From NCBI RefSeq assembly GCF_025515205.1, contig NZ_JAOPFX010000001.1, forward strand, positions 1 through 64,000: a stretch of DNA of 64,000 bases, written 5' to 3'. Both the position numbers and the translations under genes were made by a program. This document shows positions 24,790-33,208 of the stretch, piece by piece. Numbering within the stretch: the first letter of the stretch is position 1; each line of letters starts with the position of its first letter. The notes under the pieces were generated by a model that saw only the letters and a program-made list of their open reading frames with translations, was not told the DNA's origin and searched no databases. The DNA is from Microbacterium fluvii. Its GTDB lineage: Bacteria > Actinomycetota > Actinomycetes > Actinomycetales > Microbacteriaceae.

Positions 24790-26132
24790 GCCAGACCCTC
24801 CGCTGCGGCTATGCTCTGTGCGCCGGGGCGGGTGAACACGTCGAGGACGAGGTCCGCTTCGATGTGGTGCACGGCCCGCTCCCATTGCGCACTGCGCGCC
24901 AGCAGCGCATGCACCTGATCGCCCGTGAGCGGCGCGTCGGAGATCGGATGACGCCAGTGGCAGGCGACCACGACACCGTCATCGGTCAACGACGCTGCGA
25001 TCAGCTCCCTCGCTCGGATCAGGTCGTCCACCGCCCAGTAGTACCCGAGCTCGGACAGCACGATCAGGTCGAAACGCCCAGAGGGCCAGTCGGCCGGCAG
25101 GACCCTCTGCTCGAACACGACGGCGGTGCCGGCCACCCGGGCAGAGGCGTGCGCGAGAGCGGAGGCGACGGCGTCGACGGCCACGACGCGATCCGCGCGC
25201 TTCGCGAGCTGGGCGGTCAGCAGACCCGTCGCACAGCCGAGCTCCAGCGCATGTGCGAACCTACGCCGGGGCAGGGTCGCGAGCAGCAGATCGCGTTTGC
25301 GCTGTTCATACCATCGCGTTTCGTAGCCCCATGGGTCGTCGCGGCGAGCGTAGCGCCGTTCGAAGTCCGCGACCGCGACCGATTGATCGGCAGCCCGATC
25401 GGACGCGATGAACACCTCGACGTCGCGGGAGAAGTGCGCGGCCATCGACTCGTGCAGTATGGCGGCGTCGCCAGGATGCGAGGTCGCGGGCAGGGTCTGG
25501 GATTGATGCCGGCCGACGGCTCGCTTCTTCGCGGCCCTCGCCCAATCGGGGAGAGTCAGCGAACGCCAGTGGGCGGTGTCGACGGCATCGGGCCGGCCCC
25601 AGTGCCACAGCCAGATCGGGTAGCCGACGACTCGCACGCCCGGTCGCTGCAGGCGCAGGGCGATCTCTCCGAGAATCCGGTGGTCACGATGCCCGTCGCC
25701 CCACCACGGCGCGACCAGCAGCACACCCTCCGGTGACGGCCCGAGCTCGCGCTCGACCGCCGTCGAGACGGCGTCGACGTGCTCGCGCAGGCCCCCGTCG
25801 GGCATCCCGAGAAACCGCAGGCCCGCTGTCGGCGCGAGATCGGCCAGCGCCTGCGTCGACTCCAGGCGCCGCATCCTGGCCACCTCCGCAGGCGCGGTCG
25901 CGGGGTGTGACCCCTCGCCGTCGGTTGCGATCACGACGGTCACGTCGGTTCCTGCGGCGCACGCCACAGCGACCAGCCCGCCCGCCCCGAGGGTCTCATC
26001 GTCGGGGTGCGCGGCGAGCACGATCAGCCGCTCCCCGGCGATGACCAACTCCGGTGCGGCCTTCCACGGTGCGGCGGCGAGCCACTCCGCCTCCGCGGTT
26101 CCCGGATCTCTGTGGTCGAACGCGACACTCAC
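24786..26132 (-). CDS. PIG-L deacetylase fused to SAM methyltransferase
   Basis: 448 aa bifunctional protein. The N-terminal half (to about 235) is a zinc-dependent PIG-L/LmbE deacetylase with LAAHPDDETLGAGG and the second metal motif GDGHRDHRILGE. The C-terminal half is a NodS-like methyltransferase with ELGCATGLLTAQLAKRADRV near residue 285 and IVLSELGYYWAVDDL. Deacetylation of an N-acetyl sugar followed by N-methylation is a plausible pair of steps. GTG start overlaps the acyl-CoA dehydrogenase stop by four bases. Fused proteins of this kind occur beside acyl-CoA dehydrogenase-like and GT2 genes in other bacteria, as I recall; the product is not known to me. Confidence 0.88.
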   Translation of the reverse strand: MSVAFDHRDPGTAEAEWLAAAPWKAAPELVIAGERLIVLAAHPDDETLGAGGLVAVACAAGTDVTVVIATDGEGSHPATAPAEVARMRRLESTQALADLAPTAGLRFLGMPDGGLREHVDAVSTAVERELGPSPEGVLLVAPWWGDGHRDHRILGEIALRLQRPGVRVVGYPIWLWHWGRPDAVDTAHWRSLTLPDWARAAKKRAVGRHQSQTLPATSHPGDAAILHESMAAHFSRDVEVFIASDRAADQSVAVADFERRYARRDDPWGYETRWYEQRKRDLLLATLPRRRFAHALELGCATGLLTAQLAKRADRVVAVDAVASALAHASARVAGTAVVFEQRVLPADWPSGRFDLIVLSELGYYWAVDDLIRARELIAASLTDDGVVVACHWRHPISDAPLTGDQVHALLARSAQWERAVHHIEADLVLDVFTRPGAQSIAAAEGLA

Positions 26133-27209
26133 GGCCGCACCAGGAGCCGGCCCAGTCGCGCGGCATCGCGCTGAGCATGGTGCTGACGGAGGTAGATGCG
26201 AAGGTCGGCGACCCGGCGGGCGTGATGTTCGTCGGAGGTCAGCGGAGCGGGTCCGAGAGCATGGTCGGCGATGATGAGCACGTGCTCGACTGCTTCGGCA
26301 ACGACCGCACGGCATCGCTCGGCCAGCACCTTGGCGGCATCCGCCTCGGTGCCGGCATCGGCGGCGTCCGCAGCCTCGGCCAGCACCGCCCGGGCGGCCC
26401 AGAGGGCGGCATCCGCCTCTCCCAGTCCGGCCAGAGCGAGCTGATCCGCCTCCTCGCGCTCGGCGGCACGCGCGAGGGCGTCGCGCAGCGGCATCGCTGC
26501 GCCCCACCACACGGCGGCGACGCCGATGCCGCCCCACGCGAAGCCGGGGCGGCGCAGGTACCACTCATCGTCGCCGACCGGCTCGGCGGGAACGCCCTGG
26601 AAGTCCACGGCGGCGCTCACGATCTGCGAGAGCCCTCGAGACACCCACGGGCCCCTGTGCGCCGTGACGCCCGGCGACCGCAGTGCCACCGCGAACAGGC
26701 GCCGGGTGCCGGGCCCTGTCCACGCGGTCACCAGGGCATGACTGAGCTGTTCGGCCAATGAGCACCACGGCTTCGTGCCGCTGAGTGTCCACGAGCCGTC
26801 GGCGTCGCGGTCCGCGGTCAGACGCAGGTCGGGCGCCTCGGCCGCGAACACCCCCCATGTCGAGTCGGGGCCCGCGCCCAGAGCTTCGAAGGCGGGGGCG
26901 CCGTCGGCGGTCTCGGCCGCCTGCGCCAGGATCGAAAGGGCGTCCAGGCTCGAGAATGCGGGCGGCCCCGACATCGAGCATCGCCGTCGTCGCGAGAGTC
27001 TCCCAGGCTCGCGACGTCGCGCCGCGGCCAGGCAGCGGCGCGTGCCGACCGATCTCCACCGCCCAGTCCAGAGTCGCGGCGATGTGGGTGCCGAACCCGA
27101 TCACCCTGCCGCTGGATTCGATGAGCGCAGAGACGTCGGCGCCCGGCGAACGGTGAAGCGGATGCAGCGACAACGGTGCGGGCTCGGTTCCCGTCTCCGT
27201 GCGCCCCAT
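26129..27209 (-). pseudogene. Acyl-CoA dehydrogenase-like gene, split by a frameshift
   Basis: The N-terminal part reads from the ATG at 27209 (ribosome site GGAGG) through LIESSGRVIGFGTHIAATL and TTAMLDVGAARILEP, then the frame leads into Arg-rich nonsense. The rest continues in the next frame from about 26955 (SLDALSILAQAAETADGAPA, then GVFAAEAPDLRLT, SGTKPWCSLAEQ and a helical C-terminus). Joined, the protein would be about 359 aa, close to the short acyl-CoA dehydrogenase-like family. The shift lies in or near CTCGAGCCTGGAC (26945-26960). It could be a real mutation, or a sequencing error, since the downstream genes remain intact and coupled. Confidence 0.8.
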
Positions 27210-27389
27210 CTCGCCTCCGTCTCGTGACCGACGATAGGACTCCCGGTCGATGCCGCCCGTGGGATTGATTCGGTCCACCCCCTCTGCTAGACCGATCGCC
27301 GGTCGGCCCGCTTGCGCATTCAGCTCGCGGCGTCAACCCCCGCGATCTCGGCCAGCGCGCTGTCTAGCGTCGGAACGAGGAGGAACGAC

Positions 27390-27599
27390 ATGCCTGCTTC
27401 TGTGAGATGGATGCTCGTGATCGCGCTCGTCGGCGCCGCCTATGTGGCCGGCGCCAAGGCGGGACGCTCGAGATACAGGGAGATCAGTCGCGCCGCGCGG
27501 AACCTGTGGGACGACCCTGGCGTCAAGAAGGTGCGTGACAAGACCTACAAGAAGATCGAGAAGGCCGCCTCGCGGGCGGCGAAGAAGATCGGCGCCTGA
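27390..27599 (+). CDS. Small membrane-anchored basic protein, 69 aa
   Basis: One membrane helix (about 6-24) followed by a Lys/Arg-rich amphipathic tail ending DKTYKKIEKAASRAAKKIGA, similar in style to YtxH-like stress proteins. AGGAGG lies 8 nt before the ATG. Followed 20 bp later by the stress-type SDR, so probably cotranscribed. Confidence 0.75.
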   Translation: MPASVRWMLVIALVGAAYVAGAKAGRSRYREISRAARNLWDDPGVKKVRDKTYKKIEKAASRAAKKIGA

Positions 27600-27619
27600 C
27601 CGGCGAGGGGGAGAATGCC

Positions 27620-28492
27620 ATGACCGACCCGCGCACGGTCCACCACGACGGCGGCTTTCCCGATCAGGAGCAGGAGCAGCCGGGCCTCATCGACGCGATG
27701 ATCCCGGAGCCCGACCACGGCGAGGAGTCCTACCGCGGCAGCGAGCGGCTGATCGGCCGCCGTGCCCTGATCACCGGGGGAGACTCCGGCATCGGGCGAG
27801 CCGTTGCGATCGCGTTCGCGCGCGAGGGTGCGGACGTTGCGATCGTGCACCTGCCCGAGGAGCAGGACGACGCGGATGCCACGCTGGCCCTGGTGGCAGA
27901 AGCCGGCCGCCGCGGAGTCTCGATCGCGGGTGACCTGCGCGAGGAGTCCTTCGCGACCGACATCGTCGACCGCGCGATCGATGCACTCGGGGGGCTCGAG
28001 ATCGTCGTGCTGAACGCGGCCTATCAGAAAGACCGCGACGGCGTCGAAACGCTCGAGACCGAAGAGCTCGACCGGGTCTTCCGCACGAATCTGTACAGCA
28101 TGGTGTTCACCGCACGTGCGGCACTGCCGCGACTGCAGGCGGGAGCATCCGTCATCGTCACGTCGTCGATCCAGGCGTTCCATCCCTCGCCCTCGCTCAT
28201 CGACTACGCCATGACCAAGGCCGCGCAGGTCGCCTTCGTCCGCGCGCTCGCCGAAGACGTGGGGCCGCGGGGGATCCGCGTCAACGCCGTCGCCCCCGGT
28301 CCGATCTGGACGCCGCTGATCCCTGCGACCGGGTGGGATGCCGACCGGCTCGCGACCTTCGGACAGGACACCCCGCTGGGCCGCGCGGGTCAGCCCGCCG
28401 AGCTGGCCGGCGCGTACGTCTATCTCGCGTCGGATGCCGCCACCTACGTCTCGGGCGCCGTGCTGCCGGTCACCGGCGGCAAGCACCTGTGA
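27620..28492 (+). CDS. SDR oxidoreductase, YghA/general-stress type
   Basis: 290 aa. An N-terminal extension with the PEPDHGEESYRGSERLIGRR segment precedes the NAD(P) motif ITGGDSGIGRAVA, as in YghA and Bacillus general stress protein 39. Active-site YAMTKAAQ and the Asn-Ala-Ala segment are present. GAGGGGGAG lies before the ATG. Substrate unknown, alcohol or aldehyde likely. Together with the upstream 69-aa gene and downstream 60-aa gene it looks like a stress operon. Confidence 0.9.
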   Translation: MTDPRTVHHDGGFPDQEQEQPGLIDAMIPEPDHGEESYRGSERLIGRRALITGGDSGIGRAVAIAFAREGADVAIVHLPEEQDDADATLALVAEAGRRGVSIAGDLREESFATDIVDRAIDALGGLEIVVLNAAYQKDRDGVETLETEELDRVFRTNLYSMVFTARAALPRLQAGASVIVTSSIQAFHPSPSLIDYAMTKAAQVAFVRALAEDVGPRGIRVNAVAPGPIWTPLIPATGWDADRLATFGQDTPLGRAGQPAELAGAYVYLASDAATYVSGAVLPVTGGKHL

Positions 28493-28562
28493 CGGCGCCC
28501 TGTCAACCCCCGTGCCGCCGCGGCCGTGCCGGGGTTAGCGTCGCGACGACGAAGGAGTCGAG

Positions 28563-28745
28563 ATGAACACCGAAGACGATCGCAACGCACAGACCCCGCA
28601 ACACGACGAAGAGGGCACGACCAAGCCCGGCGGGCTCGGCAAGGACGGCACCATCCCCAACGAGCCCGACGGGGTGGCGGCGGGGCACACCGGTGAGCCG
28701 TCGACGTTCGAGCCTGAGGAAGACGAGGCCGCTCCCGACGCGTGA
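28563..28745 (+). CDS. Acidic hydrophilic protein, 60 aa
   Basis: Strongly hydrophilic (Asp, Glu, Gly, Pro, Thr), no hydrophobic core: probably disordered. The motif GGLGKDGTIPNEPDGVAAGH resembles small actinobacterial proteins of unknown function. GAAGGAG lies 7 nt before the ATG. Confidence 0.7.
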   Translation: MNTEDDRNAQTPQHDEEGTTKPGGLGKDGTIPNEPDGVAAGHTGEPSTFEPEEDEAAPDA

Positions 28746-28841
28746 CGGCGACGCTGGTCGGCGGACTCTTCTCGGCCCTAGTGTCGTATCCGAGCGTGGC
28801 CGTTCGTGGATCTCATAGGCGGCCACCGGGGCCGTCGCGAC

Positions 28842-28864
28842 CGAGAGCCGCGAGACGGCTCTCG
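28842..28864 (+). promoter_or_regulatory. Hairpin in the YCII-gene leader
   Basis: CGAGAGCCG and CGGCTCTCG form a perfect 9-bp stem with loop CGAGA, 22 nt before the start and just upstream of the ribosome site GAAGGAG. It may control translation or be a terminator for upstream transcripts. Confidence 0.45.
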
Positions 28865-28886
28865 TCCCGATGAGAAGGAGACGACA

Positions 28887-29282
28887 GTGCCGAAATACCT
28901 GATCGCATTCAACGACGAGTGGGTGCCGCCGCAGACCACCGAGCAGCTGCTGACCAAGAGCGCGGCCTCGAACGCCCTGCTCGACGAGATGACGGAGGCC
29001 GGCGTCTTCCTCTTCGCCGAGGGCGGCATCGACGCCTCGACCGCGATCTTCAGCGTCGTGTGCGACGGCGGCGAGCCGGTGTTCACCGACGGTCCCTTCG
29101 CCGAGACGAAGGAGCATCTCGGCGGGTTCACGGTCATCGAGGCCGCCGACGACGAGGCGGCGCGCTACTGGGCGGGCCGCATGGCCGTCTCTCTCGACTG
29201 GCCGCAAGAGGTGCACCGGTTCCCGGACGGCATGGACGAGATCGTCGAGCACCACGCCGTCGATGCGGTGGTGGAGTCGTAA
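28887..29282 (+). CDS. YCII-related (DGPF) protein
   Basis: 131 aa. YCII fold with the family's DGPF motif in VFTDGPFAETKEHLGGF near residue 75. DGPF proteins are the standard partners of ECF42 sigma factors, one of which follows directly. The GTG at 28887 has AGAAGGAG upstream. The stop TAA at 29280-29282 abuts the presumed start of the sigma gene. Confidence 0.9.
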   Translation: MPKYLIAFNDEWVPPQTTEQLLTKSAASNALLDEMTEAGVFLFAEGGIDASTAIFSVVCDGGEPVFTDGPFAETKEHLGGFTVIEAADDEAARYWAGRMAVSLDWPQEVHRFPDGMDEIVEHHAVDAVVES

Positions 29283-30523
29283 CGCCCACTCCCGTCGATC
29301 AGGCGATCGCCCGCGCCCACCGCGAGGAGTGGGCGCGGCTGGTCGCCGTGCTTGCGCGGCGGTTCGGCGATCTCTCCCTGGCAGAGGATGCCGCATCCGA
29401 CGCCTTCGTCACGGCGCTGGAGCGCTGGCCGGGCGAGGGCGTGCCGCCCAACCCCGGCGGCTGGCTCACCACCACCGCGACCCGCAAGGCGATCGACCGG
29501 CTGCGACGCGAATCGCAGCGCGACGACAAGCACCAGGCGGCCCGCATGCTGCACGACGACACTCCGCCGGAGCCGATCGGCGCGGTCGACGACGACCGGC
29601 TGCGGCTCGTGTTCATCTGCTGCCATCCCGTGCTGTCGATCGAGGCGCGCGTCGCTCTGACACTGCGGCTGGTCGGCGGACTCACCGTCGTCCAGATCGC
29701 CCACGCGTTTCTCGTGCCGCAGGCGACGATGGCGCGGCGCATCACCCGCGCGAAGGCGAAGATCGCGGCGGAGCGCATCTCCTATCGGATGCCGTCGGCA
29801 TCCGACCTGCGAGAGCGGCTGGCCGGAGTGCTCGCGGTGATCCTTCTCGTCTTCAACGAGGGGTATCTCGCGACGACGGGCGACGAGCCGGTGCGCGCCG
29901 ACCTGGCCGACGAGGCGATCCGGCTGGGGCGCCTGCTGCACGGGCTGCTTCCTGACGAGGGGGAGGTGACGGGGCTTCTGGCCCTCATGCTGCTCGCCGA
30001 CGCTCGGCGCGAAGCGCGGGTGACCGGGGCGGGAGAGCTCGTGATCCTCGACGAACAGGACCGTGCCGCGTGGAACCGCCCGCAGATCGCCGAGGGCCAT
30101 GCCCTCGTGCGCGAGCGGATCGCCGCGGTCGCCGCCGGCGCCGAGCCGCCGGGGCGCTTCCAGCTGCTCGCCGCGATCAACGCGGTGCACACCTATCCCG
30201 CCTCTGCCGCCGACACCGACTGGGGCCAGATCGTCGCGCTCTACGACCGCCTGATCGCCGTCGACCCCTCGCCGATCGTGCGGCTGAACCGTGCCGTGGC
30301 GGTGGCCGAGCTCGACGGCCCCGACGTGGCGCTCGCCGAGGTCGAGCGGGTCGCCTCGGCCCTTGACGGGTACCACGCCTTCCACGCCGCCCGCGCCGAG
30401 CTGCTCCGGCGGGCGGGGCGCGACGGCGACGCGCGCACGGCGTACGACCGCGCCATCGCGCTGGCGGGCAACGCGGCCGAGCGCGCGTACCTCAGCCGAC
30501 GGCGCGACCAGCTCGCCGGCTGA
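29279..30523 (+). CDS. ECF42-type RNA polymerase sigma factor, start codon unclear
   Basis: About 414 aa. Region 2 (DLSLAEDAASDAFVTALERWP), region 4 (LVGGLTVVQIAHAFLVPQATMARRITRAK) and a long C-terminal DUF6596/TPR-like region (about 180-414) typical of ECF42. Normal members start about here with an Asp/Val-rich segment, but the in-frame triplet at 29279 is GTA within the TAA context; changing one base would give TGA overlapping GTG. No in-frame ATG, GTG or TTG with a ribosome site is found between 28919 and the GTG at 29348, which would cut into region 2. Translation may be impaired, start at a non-canonical codon, or the base may be wrong. Confidence 0.8.
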   Translation, partial: VTPTPVDQAIARAHREEWARLVAVLARRFGDLSLAEDAASDAFVTALERWPGEGVPPNPGGWLTTTATRKAIDRLRRESQRDDKHQAARMLHDDTPPEPIGAVDDDRLRLVFICCHPVLSIEARVALTLRLVGGLTVVQIAHAFLVPQATMARRITRAKAKIAAERISYRMPSASDLRERLAGVLAVILLVFNEGYLATTGDEPVRADLADEAIRLGRLLHGLLPDEGEVTGLLALMLLADARREARVTGAGELVILDEQDRAAWNRPQIAEGHALVRERIAAVAAGAEPPGRFQLLAAINAVHTYPASAADTDWGQIVALYDRLIAVDPSPIVRLNRAVAVAELDGPDVALAEVERVASALDGYHAFHAARAELLRRAGRDGDARTAYDRAIALAGNAAERAYLSRRRDQLAG

Positions 30524-30535
30524 GCGCCGGGTGGG

Positions 30536-30551
30536 ATACCACGCCAGGGTG
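30536..30551. promoter_or_regulatory. Candidate operator of the downstream two-component system
   Basis: ATACCACGCCAGGGTG, 36 bp before the histidine kinase start. A related element (TACCCCGGCGAGGGTA, then ACGCCAGG) lies before the ABC operon, so both may bind the same response regulator. Confidence 0.35.
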
Positions 30552-30586
30552 ACGCGCCCCGCACGGCCACGCGACAGACTGGGGGC

Positions 30587-31768
30587 ATGACCGGCGACCT
30601 CGACACCGCACTCCCGCGGCTGCATCCGTCGCCGCCGGCATGGGTGGGCGATCTGATCGCGGTGCTGCTGATCGTCGCGATCGCGTTCGCCCCCTTTCCC
30701 GACGACGACTTCCGTGCGACGACGCCGCTCACGTGGATCCTCGTGCTGCTGCCGGCGGGGCTCGTCGTGCTGCGCCGGCGATGGCCGATCCCCGTGCTCG
30801 CCGCGTGCGTCGGGGTGTACGCGGCTCTCATGCTGCTGGGGGTCGTCTCGCTCGGTGCGGGGCTCGCCCTCGCCGTCGCGGCGTTCGGCGCCGCGAACCG
30901 GGTGCCGCGCCGCACCGGACTCATCGCGATCGCCGTGGTCGAGGCGGTCGTGATCGGTGTGAGCGTGCTGGTGTCGCTGCGCGGCGGCTTCGATCCGCGC
31001 ACCGTGCAGGTCGCGCTCGCCATCGCCTTCGCCGCTGCGGCAGGCGATGCCACCCGCTCGCGCCGCGAGTACCTGCAGGCGGTGATCGACCGCGCTCGGC
31101 GCGCGGAGGAGACGAAGGATGCCGAGGCGCACCGCCGCGTGAGCGAAGAGCGCCTGCGCATCGCGCGCGACCTGCACGACGCGGTCGCGCACCAGATCTC
31201 GGTCATCAGTCTCAACGCCGGCGTGGCCTCGGCCTCCCTCGACGCGCGGCCCGAGAAGACCCGTGAGTCGCTGGCCACCATCCGCACCGCCTCCCGCGCC
31301 GTGCTGGGCGAGATCGGCGACCTCATGGCGGTGCTGCGGGCAGGCGACGACACGGCGTCCGGCCCCGCGCCGCAGCCGACGCTCGCCGAGCTCGACGCGC
31401 TCACGGCGGCCTTCGCCGAGACGGGCCTCGAGGTGGCGCTGCGCGTGGAGGGCGACCTCGCGGCGGCACCGCCGTCGGTCTCGCGCGTCGCGTACCGGGT
31501 CGTGCAGGAGGGGCTGACGAACGCCCTCAAGCACGGCGCCGACGGCCGCGCCCACGTGCTCGTGCACGCGGGCGCGCACGACCTGCAGGTCGTCGTCACG
31601 AACCCCGTGGCCGCGGCATCCGCAGAATCGGGCGAAGCTCGAGGCGGCTACGGCCTGGTTGGGCTGCGCGAGCGGGTCGCCTCGGTGCGCGGTGTGGTCG
31701 AGACCGGGCTCGTGCCGGGCGGGTTCCGCCTCGCCGCCGAGATCCCCTACCCCGAGGAGCCGCGATGA
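30587..31768 (+). CDS. Membrane sensor histidine kinase (NarL type)
   Basis: 393 aa. Four to five membrane helices fill residues 15-150; HisKA_3 follows with RIARDLHDAVAHQISVIS (phosphoacceptor His near 200); the ATPase part has YRVVQEGLTNALKHGADG (N box) and GYGLVGLRERV (G2). The ATG follows CAGACT by 6 nt. The next gene, its response regulator, overlaps by four bases. Short loops suggest sensing in the membrane, as in LiaS-like systems answering to cell-envelope stress. Confidence 0.92.
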   Translation: MTGDLDTALPRLHPSPPAWVGDLIAVLLIVAIAFAPFPDDDFRATTPLTWILVLLPAGLVVLRRRWPIPVLAACVGVYAALMLLGVVSLGAGLALAVAAFGAANRVPRRTGLIAIAVVEAVVIGVSVLVSLRGGFDPRTVQVALAIAFAAAAGDATRSRREYLQAVIDRARRAEETKDAEAHRRVSEERLRIARDLHDAVAHQISVISLNAGVASASLDARPEKTRESLATIRTASRAVLGEIGDLMAVLRAGDDTASGPAPQPTLAELDALTAAFAETGLEVALRVEGDLAAAPPSVSRVAYRVVQEGLTNALKHGADGRAHVLVHAGAHDLQVVVTNPVAAASAESGEARGGYGLVGLRERVASVRGVVETGLVPGGFRLAAEIPYPEEPR

Positions 31769-32427
31769 CCACCGTGCTCGTCGTCGACGACCAGGCGCTC
31801 ATCCGCGCCGCCGTGCGCGATCTGCTCGACGCCGACCCCGACATCGACGTCGTCGGCGAGGCGGTCGACGGCCGCGAGGCGGTGGATCAGGCGCGGATGC
31901 TGCGCCCCGACGTCGTGCTGATGGACATCCGCATGCCGCGGCTCGACGGCATCGCCGCGACGGCCGAGATCTGCGCCGACCCCGCTCTGGAAGAGACGCG
32001 AGTGCTCATCCTTACGACCTTCGAAGAAGACGAGTACCTCGTCGCGGCGCTGCGGGCGGGCGCGAGCGGCTTCATCGGCAAGGGCGCCGAACCCGACGAG
32101 ATCGTGCGGGCGGTGCACTCCGTGCACGCGGGCGACGCTCTGCTCTCACCTGCGGCGACCCGCAGCCTCATCACGAAGTACGTGCTGCCGCATCCGTCTT
32201 CCGCAGCGGTTCCAGAGGAGCTCGCCGAGCTCACCGAGCGCGAGCGCGAGGTGCTGCTGCTGGTCGCCCGCGGCCGCTCGAACGACGAGATCGCGGCCGA
32301 CCTGTTCATCTCGCCGCACACAGCCAAGACCCACCTCAAGCGCATCATGACCAAGCTTGCCGCGCACGACCGGGCGCAGCTGGTGATCCTCGCCTACGAG
32401 AGCGGGCTGCTGACCCCCGGCAGCTGA
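31765..32427 (+). CDS. LuxR-family response regulator
   Basis: 220 aa. Receiver with VVDDQ, phosphoacceptor Asp54 in VVLMDIRMP and Lys in FIGKGAEP, then HTH with LTEREREVLLLVARGRSNDEIAADLFISPHTAKTHLKRI. ATGA overlap with the kinase. The following ABC exporter operon is the likely target. Confidence 0.93.
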   Translation: MTTVLVVDDQALIRAAVRDLLDADPDIDVVGEAVDGREAVDQARMLRPDVVLMDIRMPRLDGIAATAEICADPALEETRVLILTTFEEDEYLVAALRAGASGFIGKGAEPDEIVRAVHSVHAGDALLSPAATRSLITKYVLPHPSSAAVPEELAELTEREREVLLLVARGRSNDEIAADLFISPHTAKTHLKRIMTKLAAHDRAQLVILAYESGLLTPGS

Positions 32428-32429
32428 GA

Positions 32430-32445
32430 TACCCCGGCGAGGGTA
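32430..32445. promoter_or_regulatory. Palindromic candidate operator upstream of the ABC operon
   Basis: TACCC-CGGCGA-GGGTA, a 5-bp perfect inverted repeat just after the response-regulator stop and 58 bp before the ATPase start. Related to the element at 30536-30551. Confidence 0.4.
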
Positions 32446-32503
32446 CGCCAGGTGTCACCAGCGGGGGGACGCGCGCGAGGGCACCGCCGACAAGGCTGGA
32501 AGC

Positions 32504-33208
32504 ATGACTTCAGCCCTCCCCGACACCCTGCTGTCGATCACCGACATCACCAAGACCTATGGCCGCGGCCAGAACCGCTTCGACGCGCTCCGCGGAGTGA
32601 GCCTTGACATCCGCGAGGGCGAGAGCCTCGCGATCGTCGGCAAGAGCGGTTCGGGCAAATCGACCCTCATGCACCTGCTCGCCCTGCTCGACGAGCCGTC
32701 GACCGGCACCATCGTGCTCTCGGGCGCCGACCCCCGGCGCCTCCGCGGCCGCTCGCTCAACCGCACCCGCAACAAGACGTTCGGCTTCGTCTTCCAGCAG
32801 TTCTTCCTCACTCCGAGCGCGACCGTGCTCGACAACGTGATCCTGCCGATGAAGATCGCCGGCGTCGGCCGCCGCGAGCGCCGCCGCCGAGGCATGGCCG
32901 CCCTCGAGCAGCTGGGCCTGGCCGACAAGGCGAAGAACAAGGCGACCGACCTGTCGGGCGGGCAGAAGCAGCGCACCGTCATCGCGCGGGCCCTGGTCAA
33001 CAACCCTCGCGTCATCTTCGCCGACGAGCCCACGGGCAACCTCGATTCGGCCACCGGCGCCGTGGTCGAAGACATCCTCTTCGACCTCAACCGCGAGCAC
33101 GGCATCACCCTCATCGTCGTCACCCACGACGAAGACCTGGCCGCCCGCTGCGACCGCCGCATCCACATCAAAGACGGGCTCATCGTCCCCGCGGAGGTGG
33201 CGGCATGA
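32504..33208 (+). CDS. ABC transporter ATPase (MacB/LolD type)
   Basis: 234 aa. Walker A GKSGSGKST, Q-loop FVFQQFF, signature LSGGQKQR, Walker B VIFADEPTGNLD, H-loop VVTHDED. Size and pattern fit the ATPase of MacB-like exporters or FtsX-like modules for lipoproteins, peptides or antibiotics. Overlaps its permease by four bases. Follows the two-component genes. Confidence 0.94.
   Translation: MTSALPDTLLSITDITKTYGRGQNRFDALRGVSLDIREGESLAIVGKSGSGKSTLMHLLALLDEPSTGTIVLSGADPRRLRGRSLNRTRNKTFGFVFQQFFLTPSATVLDNVILPMKIAGVGRRERRRRGMAALEQLGLADKAKNKATDLSGGQKQRTVIARALVNNPRVIFADEPTGNLDSATGAVVEDILFDLNREHGITLIVVTHDEDLAARCDRRIHIKDGLIVPAEVAA

Noticed and set aside
29165..31579. Long minus-strand open frame (804 codons) opposite the sigma factor and kinase genes
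   Set aside because: Translation is Arg/His/Gly/Gln-rich low-complexity with no domain; the plus strand carries the complete sigma and kinase genes. It is the usual antisense shadow of high-G+C DNA.
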